Assembly: GCA_030654805.1 (NCBI GenBank)
Contig: JAURWR010000069.1
Location: forward strand, 33,431 to 97,430
Direction: 5' to 3'
DNA from: Burkholderiaceae bacterium
GTDB taxonomy: Bacteria; Pseudomonadota; Gammaproteobacteria; Burkholderiales; Burkholderiaceae_C
DNA length: 64,000 nucleotides
This document shows, one piece after another, positions 56,444 through 64,000 of the stretch. Every line of letters begins with the position of its first letter. Position 1 is the first letter of the stretch. The notes beneath the pieces are model-generated. The model was not told where the DNA came from. It ran no database searches and saw only the letters and a list, made by a program, of their open reading frames with translations. A program made the position numbers and the translations under genes.

Positions 56444-58405
56444 ATGCCGCAATTCGAGACGCTACACGCGATCCTTCCCGCCGACGCACGTGAGGATCGC
56501 CAGATCACGTTCATCGAGGGAGAACAGGATCAGCGCACGCTGAGCTTCCGGCGGTTGCGACAGCGCGCCATTGGCGCGCTGGGCGCCCTGCAGCGGCGGG
56601 GCCTCTCGCGCGGCGACATGATGATCCTGTACCTCGGCGACAACGAGCGCTTTGTCGAAATGTTCTGGGCCTGCGTGCTGGGCGGAATCGTGCCGGTGCC
56701 ACTGGCGCCTGGCGGTAACGATGAGCACTGGCGCAAGCTCCTGCGCGTGTTTGCCCAACTTGAACGCGCTTCGGTCTGCATCGACGCGCCCGCACTCGAG
56801 CGCTTCGACGCATTTGTCGCCAGCCAGGGCTTGGAGGCCGAAGGGGGGTACCTGCGCTCGCGCACCGTGATGGCGGCCAGTCTCGACATGGCCGGGGAAC
56901 CGGGCCTGCCGTCCCAGGCTCAGCCCGAGGACATCGCGTTCATCCAGTATTCGTCGGGTTCGACAGGCGAGCCGAAGGGCGTCTTGTTGACCCACCGAAA
57001 TCTCACCACCAATGCAGCTTCGATCATCGAGGGAGCGGCGTACACAGACCGCGATTCGGTGCTCACCTGGATGCCCCTGTCGCATGACATGGGCCTGATC
57101 GGCTTCCATCTGACGCTGCTGGCCGGCGGCATCACCCACGCGATCATGCGCACGGATCTGTTCGCGCGGCGGCCGCTGCTGTGGCTGGAACTGGCCAGCC
57201 AGCGACGCTCGACCGTGCTGTGCTCGCCGAATTTCGGCTTCCAGCACTACCTCAGGCAATTCGACATCAAGTCGCCGCAAGGGCTCGACCTCTCCTCGAT
57301 CCGATTGATCTTCAATGGCGCCGAGCCCATTTCGACCGATCTGTGTCGCCGCTTCATGCGGACCATGGCACCGCACGGCCTGAAACCAAACAGCATGTTT
57401 CCCGTCTACGGACTGGCTGAAGCCACCCTCGCGGTCAGCTTTTCGCACCCCGGAGCACCACTTGAGACGATCAAGGTGGGTCCGGCCAGTCTGCGCCTGC
57501 GGGAACGGGTGGACACCGTGACTGCTGAAGCCGGTCGCTTGATCGAGTATGCAAAGCTCGGACCACCGCTGCCGGGCGTCGAAGTTCGGATCGTCGATGA
57601 CAACGACAACACACTTGACGAGCGCGTGCTGGGGCACGTTCACATGCGCGGCGACAACGTCACCCAAGGGTATTACCGCAACGAGAAGTGGACGGCCGAA
57701 GTGCTCTCGGCTGACGGGTGGCTGGACACCGGTGATCTGGGGCTGTTGTGGGACGGTCAGCTCGTAATCACCGGTCGAGCCAAGGATCTCATCATCATCA
57801 ACGGCATGAACCATTACCCGCAGGATCTGGAGCGGATTGCCGAACAAGTGGAAGGAATCGAGGCCAATCGCGTCGCTGCAGCCGGCGTGCAGCGATCGGA
57901 GACCGATAGCGAAGAACTCGCATTCTTCGTGCTGCATCGTGGAGACATCGCCGACTTCGCTCCGAAGGCGTTTGCCTTGCGACAGGCGATCCTTCAACAG
58001 TCCGGTTTGGAAGCGACTCACGTCGTGCCGGTCCGGCAGATCCCCAAGACAAGCAGCGGCAAGCTACAGCGTTACGCGCTGGCCGAATCTCTCGTGCGGG
58101 GTGAGTTCGACGGCGTTCTTGCCGAATTGGCGCCACTTCTCTCGGCGTGCAACACGCCCGAAACCGCAGAGCAAGGCTCGGCACAGACCATCAATCGCCT
58201 GTTGAACATCTGTGGGGGGTTCGTAACCGACCGAAAGTTGACGCCGCAGACCAATTTGCTCGACATCAACCTCAACTCACTGACCCTGGCACGCATCCAC
58301 GAAGCCATCGAGCGCGAGTTCCCGCAGCGGATCGAGGTCACCGACTTGTTCGACTACCCGACTTTGGAACGGCTTGCAGAGTTCATGGATACCCCAGGCA
58401 CCTGA
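56444..58405 (+). CDS. Fatty-acyl-AMP ligase fused to an acyl carrier domain
   Basis: 653 residues. The adenylation domain (about 1-560) has the A3 loop QYSSGSTGEPKGVLLTHRN, MPLSHDMGLIGFH, YGLAEATLAVSF and TGDLG, with the catalytic Lys in PKTSSGKLQR. A C-terminal carrier domain (about 575-653) has DINLNSLTLARIHEAIE, where Ser612 would carry phosphopantetheine (the usual D before S is Asn). It thus activates a fatty acid and loads it on its own carrier. It is cotranscribed with the P450. Confidence 0.9.
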   Translation: MPQFETLHAILPADAREDRQITFIEGEQDQRTLSFRRLRQRAIGALGALQRRGLSRGDMMILYLGDNERFVEMFWACVLGGIVPVPLAPGGNDEHWRKLLRVFAQLERASVCIDAPALERFDAFVASQGLEAEGGYLRSRTVMAASLDMAGEPGLPSQAQPEDIAFIQYSSGSTGEPKGVLLTHRNLTTNAASIIEGAAYTDRDSVLTWMPLSHDMGLIGFHLTLLAGGITHAIMRTDLFARRPLLWLELASQRRSTVLCSPNFGFQHYLRQFDIKSPQGLDLSSIRLIFNGAEPISTDLCRRFMRTMAPHGLKPNSMFPVYGLAEATLAVSFSHPGAPLETIKVGPASLRLRERVDTVTAEAGRLIEYAKLGPPLPGVEVRIVDDNDNTLDERVLGHVHMRGDNVTQGYYRNEKWTAEVLSADGWLDTGDLGLLWDGQLVITGRAKDLIIINGMNHYPQDLERIAEQVEGIEANRVAAAGVQRSETDSEELAFFVLHRGDIADFAPKAFALRQAILQQSGLEATHVVPVRQIPKTSSGKLQRYALAESLVRGEFDGVLAELAPLLSACNTPETAEQGSAQTINRLLNICGGFVTDRKLTPQTNLLDINLNSLTLARIHEAIEREFPQRIEVTDLFDYPTLERLAEFMDTPGT

Positions 58406-58637
58406 CCCCTTGACGGGGAAACCGGGCTCGGCCCTGTCAAAATACAGCTTTCGGCCGCATACGACATTGCCGTTTGCAAGACATGTTGCTCTGATAATGA
58501 CAGTTCGATTGCAACGCGGCGGCGCACAAATTACATTTCCGGGCAGTTGAAGTTTTGCTGAAGTTTTGCAGAATAAAGAGAGGGGGAGGGTTGATAGCTC
58601 ACTTGCGAGGCCAGCTTGGCCGACAGGGGTGCGTCCA

Positions 58638-60452
58638 GTGAACGGGGCGACACCTTCTCTCAACTGCCCGACCCCGACCGCCAGCGGCATCGAACTGCGC
58701 AGCGCGGATTTCGCGAACCTGGCCGAAGCGCTGGATTACGCCGCGCAAGGCGACTCTGGCTTCAACTATTACGATGGGCGTGGTCAGCTGATTGCCACCC
58801 TGCCCTATCGCGAACTTCGAGCACTCGCGCTCGAAATGGCACGGCGCCTTGCCCCGCTAGGCCGCGGCCAGCGCATGGCCTTGGTCGCGCACACACACGT
58901 CGACTTCGCGGTCATGTTTTATGCCTGCCAGTACGCCGGGCTCGTGCCGGTGCCATTGCCGGCTGCGGTGCATCTGGGCGGACGTGAGGCCTACATTCGA
59001 CACCTGCGGCAATTGCTGCGCGACTGCAAGGCCGTTGCCGCATTCGCACCTCCGGAGTTCATCGGTTTCCTGCGCGAGGCCAGCGAAGGCTTGTCGATGG
59101 CACTCGCAGGTACGTTGGAAGAGTTTTCGGCGCTGCCTGCCCTGGATACCCCCCCACCACCACCTTCTCCCGAAGAACTGGCCTACCTGCAGTACACGTC
59201 GGGCAGCACCCGCTTTCCACGCGGCACCATGATCACGCAGTCTGCGGTCATGGCCAATCTGAAGTCCATCTTCAACCATGGCTTCTGCCTGACGCCCAGC
59301 GACCGCTTCTGCTCCTGGCTGCCCTATTACCATGACATGGGCTTGGTCGGCATCGTCCTGGGCTGTGTCGCCACGCAGCGTTCCGTCGACTACCTGCCGA
59401 CGCGCGATTTCGCAATGCGCCCGCGTGTGTGGCTCAAGCTGATGTCGCTGAACCGCTCGACGATCTCGTTCAGCCCGCCGTTCGGCTACTCGCTGTGCGC
59501 TCGGCGCCTGCGCGCTGCCGATACGCAAGGACTCGACCTGTCGGCTTGGCGCGTCGCTGGCATCGGTGCCGAAATGATTCATCCCGAATCACTCGACGAA
59601 TTCGCCGCCGCACTGGCATCTGCGGGGTTCGACAAACGTGCCTTCCTGCCTTGCTACGGGATGGCGGAATGCTCGCTGGCTGTCAGCTTTGCGCCGCTGG
59701 AGGGTGGTGCCCGCAGTGATGTCGTCGACATGGACAGACTGGCTCACGAGGGAGAAGCGATTGCTGTTGTGGCCGACGGCGTCATGCCGAAAGGCAAGGC
59801 ATTCATCGACTGCGGCCGGCCACTGCCGGGCTATGAAATGGAAGTCCGCGATGAACGTGGCCGGCCCTTGCCGGAACGACGCTGCGGACGCATCCACCTT
59901 CGCGGTCCCAGTGTCATGTCGGGCTACTTCGGCAACGCCGAGGCCACGCGTGAAGTTCTGTCTGCCGACGGCTGGCTGGACACCGGTGACATCGGCTACC
60001 AAGCGGACGGTTCGCTGTACATCACAGGACGCGCCAAGGACCTGATGATCATCATGGGCCGCAACATCTGGCCGCAGGATCTAGAGCACGTGGCAGAGCA
60101 GCAACCCGAGGTCCGTCACACCGACGCTTCAGCGTTTTCGATCACCAACGCCGACGAAGGAGAAACCGCCGTACTGGTCGTGCAATGCCGCGAAGCCGAC
60201 CCGCGCAAGCTGGCAGGGCTGACCGAGCGACTGCAGCAGGCAATCCACCTCGAATTCGGCATCCACTGCCTGATCGAGTTGGTGCCTCTGCACACGCTGC
60301 CGCGCACCTCGTCTGGCAAGCTTTCGCGCAGCACGGCGCGCAAGGAATTCCTTGAACGCCGCAGCTTGGCATCACCTCAGGAATCTCGACGCCGCCCGGT
60401 CGGCGATGGCGGCCGTCGCGCCCGGGTCGAAGCGCAGAGCGCTGCCTCGTGA
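58638..60452 (+). CDS. Fatty-acyl-AMP ligase / acyl-ACP synthetase
   Basis: 604 residues from a GTG at 58638 (alternatives at 58629 and further upstream). The FAAL pattern is clear: QYTSGSTRFPRGTMITQSAV (Arg in place of the usual Gly-x-x-Lys loop, common in FAALs), LPYYHDMGLVGIVLG, GMAECSLAVSFAP, DGWLDTGDIGYQADG and LPRTSSGKLSR. It probably loads fatty acid onto the ACP encoded next. The C-terminal ~30 residues are basic and low-complexity. Its stop overlaps the ACP start. The 232-base gap upstream is relatively AT-rich and probably holds a promoter. Confidence 0.9.
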   Translation: MNGATPSLNCPTPTASGIELRSADFANLAEALDYAAQGDSGFNYYDGRGQLIATLPYRELRALALEMARRLAPLGRGQRMALVAHTHVDFAVMFYACQYAGLVPVPLPAAVHLGGREAYIRHLRQLLRDCKAVAAFAPPEFIGFLREASEGLSMALAGTLEEFSALPALDTPPPPPSPEELAYLQYTSGSTRFPRGTMITQSAVMANLKSIFNHGFCLTPSDRFCSWLPYYHDMGLVGIVLGCVATQRSVDYLPTRDFAMRPRVWLKLMSLNRSTISFSPPFGYSLCARRLRAADTQGLDLSAWRVAGIGAEMIHPESLDEFAAALASAGFDKRAFLPCYGMAECSLAVSFAPLEGGARSDVVDMDRLAHEGEAIAVVADGVMPKGKAFIDCGRPLPGYEMEVRDERGRPLPERRCGRIHLRGPSVMSGYFGNAEATREVLSADGWLDTGDIGYQADGSLYITGRAKDLMIIMGRNIWPQDLEHVAEQQPEVRHTDASAFSITNADEGETAVLVVQCREADPRKLAGLTERLQQAIHLEFGIHCLIELVPLHTLPRTSSGKLSRSTARKEFLERRSLASPQESRRRPVGDGGRRARVEAQSAAS

Positions 60453-60742
60453 GTTCGCTGGCGGAATCCATGGTCGCACGAGTTTCCATGAGTGACGCAA
60501 CCGCTGCGATCGAATCGACCATCAGGGAAGCACTCGCCGTCATCCGTCCTGAAGCGGCCAGCCTCCCTGGAGATGCCGATCTGGCGCAGGCGGCAGATCT
60601 TGATTCAGCCGACGTCATGGACCTGGTCATGGAAATCGAGGACCGCCTGGACCTCTCGATTCCCGTCGAAACGATGGCCCAGGCCCGCACCATCAATGAA
60701 CTCTGTGCCGGCATTGCTCAGTTGAAGCGCAACGTCTCGTGA
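60449..60742 (+). CDS. Acyl carrier protein
   Basis: 97 residues from the GTG at 60449 (an ATG at 60488 would give the usual ~84). A four-helix carrier fold with the phosphopantetheine Ser in AADLDSADVMDLVMEIEDRL, then DLSIPVETMAQARTINELC. It sits between an acyl-AMP ligase and an alpha-oxoamine synthase and overlaps both (GTGA at each end). This order matches the AasR-AcpR-Spt set of ceramide synthesis, where acyl-ACP is the substrate of serine palmitoyltransferase. Confidence 0.92.
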   Translation: MSSLAESMVARVSMSDATAAIESTIREALAVIRPEAASLPGDADLAQAADLDSADVMDLVMEIEDRLDLSIPVETMAQARTINELCAGIAQLKRNVS

Positions 60743-61944
60743 GCCTCCTCGACAAATTCGCCACCCAACGAGCCCTCCAGGCCACCCTGGCCGAAAGCAG
60801 CCGCGTGGCACCGATCGCCACGCCAATGGATTCCGTCCATTCGGCCACGTCGGCCACGATCAACGGCCGCCCGGTGATTCTGGCCGGCACCAACAACTAC
60901 CTTGGGCTGACCTACGACGCCGAATGCCGTGCCGCCGCTGTCGAGGCCATCGAAACCCTGGGCACCGGCACCACTGGTTCACGCATGGCCAGCGGCAACT
61001 ATGCCGGCCACCGTGCGCTTGAAGAGGCGCTGGCCTCGGCCTTCGGCTGGCCGGCCTGCATCGTCTTCTCAACCGGCTACCAGGCCAACCTGGGCGCCCT
61101 GTCGGCGCTGGCCAGCGAGGGCGATTTCGTGCTCGTGGATGCCGACAGCCACGCCAGCATCCACGATGGCTGCCGGCTGAGCCATGCCACGACGATCCGC
61201 TTCCGGCACAACGACCCAGAGAACCTCGACCGTCGCCTGGAGCGTCTGGGCGAAGACGCACGCCGCACTCTGATCGTTGTTGAAAGCCTGTACAGCACCC
61301 TTGGCGACCGTGCGCCGCTGCAAGAAATCGTCGAGATCAAACGGCGCCACGGCGCCTGGCTGCTGGTCGACGAGGCGCATTCATTTGGCGTGTTCGGGCC
61401 ACGTGGGTTGGGCATCTGCGAAGCGTCGGGCCTGCTCGACGACGTCGATTTCATCGTCGGCACGTTCTCGAAGAGTCTGGGCAGCATTGGCGGCTTCTGC
61501 CTCGGTCGCCACGCTGAAACAGAGCTGATTCGAATGGTCAGCCGCCCCTACATCTTCACCGCCTCGCCAGCGCCACCGGTGATTGCGGCCACGCACCAGG
61601 CGCTGCGCCGCGTTCTGCAAGGGCAAGACCTGCGTGCGCGGCTGTTCCGCCATGCCGAGCGCCTGTACGCCGAGGCAGCCCGTCTCGGCTACCGGCTAGG
61701 AACCACCGCACCCGGCCCGGTTGCCGCGCTGGTGTTCGAGACACGCGATGCGGCGCTGTCCTTGTGGCAAGGGCTGCTCGACAACGGCATCTACACCAAC
61801 CTGATGATCCCGCCAGCCACACCATCCGGCATCAGTCTCGTGCGCATCAGCCTCAGCGCAGCGCACAGCGACGACAACATCTCCCAGATCATCGCTGCGC
61901 TCGCCATGCACGCGCAGCGCTCGCGGCCACCGCTGGCGGCCTGA
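60739..61944 (+). CDS. Alpha-oxoamine synthase, serine palmitoyltransferase-type
   Basis: 401 residues, PLP fold type I. The internal aldimine Lys245 lies in VGTFSKSLGSIGGFC; the PLP-binding Asp and His are in LLVDEAHSFGVFGPRGLG and GTGTTGSRMASGNYAGH is the substrate loop. The family includes BioF, Kbl, HemA and serine palmitoyltransferase; GTFSKSL is the SPT-type form, and direct coupling to an ACP and acyl-AMP ligase favours condensation of serine with acyl-ACP to a 3-keto long-chain base. CqsA-type synthases remain possible. It is the last gene before the tRNA-associated element. Confidence 0.85.
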   Translation: MSLLDKFATQRALQATLAESSRVAPIATPMDSVHSATSATINGRPVILAGTNNYLGLTYDAECRAAAVEAIETLGTGTTGSRMASGNYAGHRALEEALASAFGWPACIVFSTGYQANLGALSALASEGDFVLVDADSHASIHDGCRLSHATTIRFRHNDPENLDRRLERLGEDARRTLIVVESLYSTLGDRAPLQEIVEIKRRHGAWLLVDEAHSFGVFGPRGLGICEASGLLDDVDFIVGTFSKSLGSIGGFCLGRHAETELIRMVSRPYIFTASPAPPVIAATHQALRRVLQGQDLRARLFRHAERLYAEAARLGYRLGTTAPGPVAALVFETRDAALSLWQGLLDNGIYTNLMIPPATPSGISLVRISLSAAHSDDNISQIIAALAMHAQRSRPPLAA

Positions 61945-62126
61945 ACCAGGCGCGTTGAAGCTGGTCCGCGACCGGAGTAGCGGCGATCACTCAGCGGAAA
62001 CATTGGAAGCAGCAACTCGTCTTCGGGGCGAGTGCCCTCCCTACCGGCGCCTATTGATCAACCTGCAACGGTTCGTGGACTGCGGAAACGGCAACCAGAA
62101 GCGTGTTTTGAGGCCAGAAAGAGAAA

Positions 62127-62156
62127 AGGGTTAGCAGCTACATATCTGCTAACCCT
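62127..62156 (-). terminator. Terminator of the former tRNA-Pro gene (minus strand)
   Basis: AGGGTTAGCAG, an eight-base loop, CTGCTAACCCT form a perfect 11-base stem. Read on the minus strand it is followed by TTTTCTCTTTCT. It lies ten bases past the tRNA 3' end at 62166, so it is the native terminator left at the integration junction. Confidence 0.75.
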
Positions 62157-62165
62157 CGTAACTAT

Positions 62166-62210
62166 TGGTCGGGACGGCGGGATTCGAACTCGCTACCCCT
62201 TGCACCCCAT
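62166..62210 (-). other. Displaced 3' half of tRNA-Pro(GGG): attachment site of an integrated element
   Basis: Read on the minus strand, this gives the anticodon loop ATGGGGT (GGG at positions 34-36), the 3' anticodon-stem strand, a five-base variable loop, a T-arm with TTCGAAT, the acceptor strand CGTCCCG, A73 and CCA. Spacing from position 34 to 76 is exactly 43 bases, the canonical number. The 5' half is absent; AT-rich sequence follows instead. The T-stem has one A/C mismatch. The integrase gene follows 164 bases away, so this is the att junction; the working tRNA should lie at the far end of the element. Confidence 0.72.
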
Positions 62211-62373
62211 TCAACAAAATCACCATCCATTAATATTTACAGAGTTCCAATATTTCTGTTGTAAATCAATAACTTACATATGGAATTGCGGAGCTTCAGT
62301 CCACAAGAATCCGCTGATATCCGCAAGAATCCGATAACATTTGGTCTCCCATTAGGTATCCCGGAGGCCATCA

Positions 62374-63858
62374 GTGGCAGTTGGACGCGAACTACTCACA
62401 GATCGAACAGTCAAGGCATGGGTAGCAGCGAGGACCTCTGCCTTCCTGCATGACGGTGGGGGCCTCTACTTGCGCCGCCGAGCAGACGGCGCGTTCTGGG
62501 CGCTGCGCCAGGTAAATCCACTGACGGGTTCGCGCACCTGGGCAAGTCTGTTTCCTGGCGTGCCCTATCCGGTAGCTACGCTGGCCGAAGCCCGCCGCAA
62601 AGCCAATGAAGCGCGTCTGCGGGCGGCCGAGGCACCGACCGACCTTGTGCGCGACCGGCGAAGCACCAGGAAAGCTGCTCAGGTGGCCGAGCTTGCCGAA
62701 AAGCGTCGCCTGACATTTCGGCAAGTATTCGACGACTGGCGTGAGGCTGACCTACAGCCACGAATCCGCGCCGACGGCAAACGTATGGGTCGAATCGATG
62801 GCGGGCAGTACGTGTTCGAACAATTTACCCGCCATGCTTTCCCGACCATCGGTGACAGCGCACTTGCGGATGTGTCCAAAGCCGACCTGCTCGGACTGCT
62901 GGATGCTCAGAAGGCGGCCGGCAAGATGCGCACGGCGAACGTGCTGTTTGCCAATTTCAAGCAGATGCTGGCCTTTGCCCTAGAGCGCGAAATCATCGAC
63001 AAGCACCCGCTGGCAACAGTGAAGAAGAGCAAGGTGGGTGGCCCATCTGTCGAGCGGGACCGCTTTCTTGATGACGAAGAATTAGAACTGCTGGGGCCTG
63101 CGATCGCTGGCGCCCGGATGAGCATTCGCAGCGCGACAGCAATCTGGCTGACGCTGGCGACTGGTGTTCGCGTAGGCGAATTGATGGGTGCCGTCTGGGC
63201 TGATGCTCTACCCACTGATCCGAAGCCACGCCGGGCCCGTTTAGACGCGCTGCGAGCGACCGCGGATGCACAGGACGTGAAGCTGGGAGTCGTCGATTTG
63301 GTGGAGCGCACTTGGTATATGGCTACCACTAAGAACCAACGTGATCACACGGTGCATCTGTCGGACTTCGCCCTGAAGCAATTGCAGGTGCTAAATCAAC
63401 ATCGGGAAGTGCTGCGCGAATCGACCGACGGGGAGCTGACCCCTTGGATATTCCCGGCAACCGACAACCACAAGCCGGTGTGCGTGAATTCGTTCGGTAA
63501 ACAACTTACAGACCGGCAGCGCACGCCCAAGAAGCGTCTGAGCAAACGCACCAAGGCCAACACCGCGTTGGTAATGCCAGGTGGTCACTGGACGGCACAC
63601 GACTTACGGCGCACCGCTGCTACGGGGATGGCCCGCTGCGGGTTCGGCAGCGACACGATCAATGAATGTCTGAATCACATTCAGGCCGATCCCATGGCTC
63701 GCGTCTACATCCAAGATCGCCGAGAAGCAGATCAAGTAAGAGCGTTCGATGCACTGGGAAAGCGCCTGGAAGTCATTACCAGTAGTGCGGCGGCGTCTGC
63801 CGTAATGCCGCTCAAGGCTCCTTCTTCGGGCAAACGACTAGAGATTCGCGATACGTAG
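62374..63858 (+). CDS. Tyrosine-recombinase integrase (P4/DUF4102 type)
   Basis: 494 residues. The N-terminal arm-binding domain (GGGLYLRRRADGAFWALRQV) is of the DUF4102 type found in tRNA-targeting genomic-island integrases. A core-binding domain (about 115-210) is followed by the catalytic domain with Arg in TGVRVGELMGA, HDLRRTAATG and Tyr445 in ARVYIQDRREA. The start is GTG at 62374. Codon usage and base composition are less GC-rich than to the left, and the gene sits at the tRNA half, both consistent with horizontal transfer. Confidence 0.92.
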   Translation: MAVGRELLTDRTVKAWVAARTSAFLHDGGGLYLRRRADGAFWALRQVNPLTGSRTWASLFPGVPYPVATLAEARRKANEARLRAAEAPTDLVRDRRSTRKAAQVAELAEKRRLTFRQVFDDWREADLQPRIRADGKRMGRIDGGQYVFEQFTRHAFPTIGDSALADVSKADLLGLLDAQKAAGKMRTANVLFANFKQMLAFALEREIIDKHPLATVKKSKVGGPSVERDRFLDDEELELLGPAIAGARMSIRSATAIWLTLATGVRVGELMGAVWADALPTDPKPRRARLDALRATADAQDVKLGVVDLVERTWYMATTKNQRDHTVHLSDFALKQLQVLNQHREVLRESTDGELTPWIFPATDNHKPVCVNSFGKQLTDRQRTPKKRLSKRTKANTALVMPGGHWTAHDLRRTAATGMARCGFGSDTINECLNHIQADPMARVYIQDRREADQVRAFDALGKRLEVITSSAAASAVMPLKAPSSGKRLEIRDT

Positions 63859-63859
63859 T

Positions 63860-64000
63860 TGTTGACGATCACTGAAAACTGACCCACCTACGGGGAGCGC
63901 GATCGCGCAAAACTGACCCACGCAAACACACTGACCTGCTTGATGGACGAGCAGGGAGACGCAGGAGTGATCAGCGTGGGCATGTTGGCCAAGATCAGGC
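63860..64000 (+). mobile_element. Left end of an IS21-family insertion sequence (cut by the window)
   Basis: The end begins TGTTGACGATCACTGAAAAC right after the integrase stop. Two copies of AAAACTGACCCAC (63876 and 63911 regions) are the repeated transposase-binding sites usual inside IS21 ends. The start of an istA-like frame follows at 63967. The right end is outside the window. Confidence 0.7.
63967..64000 (+). CDS. istA: IstA-like transposase, N-terminal fragment at window edge
   Basis: Eleven codons from a GTG read MISVGMLAKIR, which matches the N-terminus of IS21-family IstA transposases (MISVDMLAKIRRLH type). A GCAGGA Shine-Dalgarno-like sequence precedes it. The rest lies outside the window, so the call rests on this short match and the IS end upstream. 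Confidence 0.6.
   Translation, partial: MISVGMLAKIR

Noticed and set aside
58441..58500. Sigma-70 promoter upstream of the acyl-AMP ligase (TTGCCG or TTGCAA with GATAAT)
   Set aside because: The spacings (20 or 13 bases) are not optimal for a sigma-70 promoter, so I did not list it.
60739..61944. Reading the oxoamine synthase as biotin-synthesis BioF
   Set aside because: No other bio genes are nearby, the lysine motif is GTFSKSL, and the gene is coupled to its own ACP and acyl-AMP ligase.
62166..62260. An intact tRNA gene
   Set aside because: Only positions 34-76 are present; the D-arm and 5' acceptor strand, which would begin CGGGACG, are not found upstream.

Overview
The window is a high-GC chromosome segment (plus-strand coordinates 1-64000) with the gene content and layout of a betaproteobacterium of the order Burkholderiales, probably from the Leptothrix/Rubrivivax/Ideonella neighbourhood. 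That assignment rests on gene content and codon usage (third positions nearly all G or C), not on a marker gene. Genes are packed tightly, often with ATGA or GTGA stop-start overlaps.

Layout. (1) 1-1237: 3' part of an O-antigen-ligase-like membrane protein. (2) 1300-10087: complete high-affinity potassium system kdpFABC-kdpDE, with a putative KdpE operator upstream and a ~390-bp nested inverted repeat between kdpC and kdpD. (3) 10191-16415: FKBP isomerase, transglutaminase-like protein, a CHASE3 histidine kinase with two response regulators, and a run of small envelope-stress proteins (DUF1328, DUF883, holin-like, BON lipoprotein). (4) 16657-25067: DEAD-box helicase, MATE transporter, two small heat-shock proteins, ada-alkB alkylation repair, heptose-7-phosphate kinase and a ComEA-like protein. 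(5) 25283-31033: clpS-clpA divergent from a cold-shock gene, two small exported charged proteins, an ECF sigma factor with a membrane partner, and a cupin. (6) 31149-33904: a SoxYZ fusion with SoxC and SoxD, without SoxAXB nearby. (7) 33964-61944: about 28 kb of lipid and envelope genes. (8) 62166-64000: an integrated element. It begins at a displaced tRNA-Pro(GGG) 3' half next to a tyrosine integrase and runs into the left end of an IS21-family insertion sequence at the window edge.

The main find is block 7. It carries relatives of every step of the bacterial ceramide route known from Caulobacter: fatty-acyl-AMP ligase, acyl carrier protein, serine-palmitoyltransferase-type alpha-oxoamine synthase, an NAD-dependent reductase (CerR-like) and a GNAT-fold N-acyltransferase resembling bacterial ceramide synthase. 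Interleaved are what look like head-group and export genes: a DAG/ceramide-kinase-like protein, two nucleotidyltransferase/CDP-alcohol phosphotransferase fusions, a Tam41-like CDP-lipid synthase, two free nucleotidyltransferases, a LptF/LptG-like permease pair, an MsbA-like ABC exporter and several glycosyltransferase-like proteins. A second acyl-loading module (acyl-AMP ligase fused to a carrier domain, a P450 and a phosphopantetheinyl transferase) may make a modified acyl chain. I infer a locus that builds, decorates and exports a phospho-sphingolipid-type lipid; the product is not determined by the sequence.
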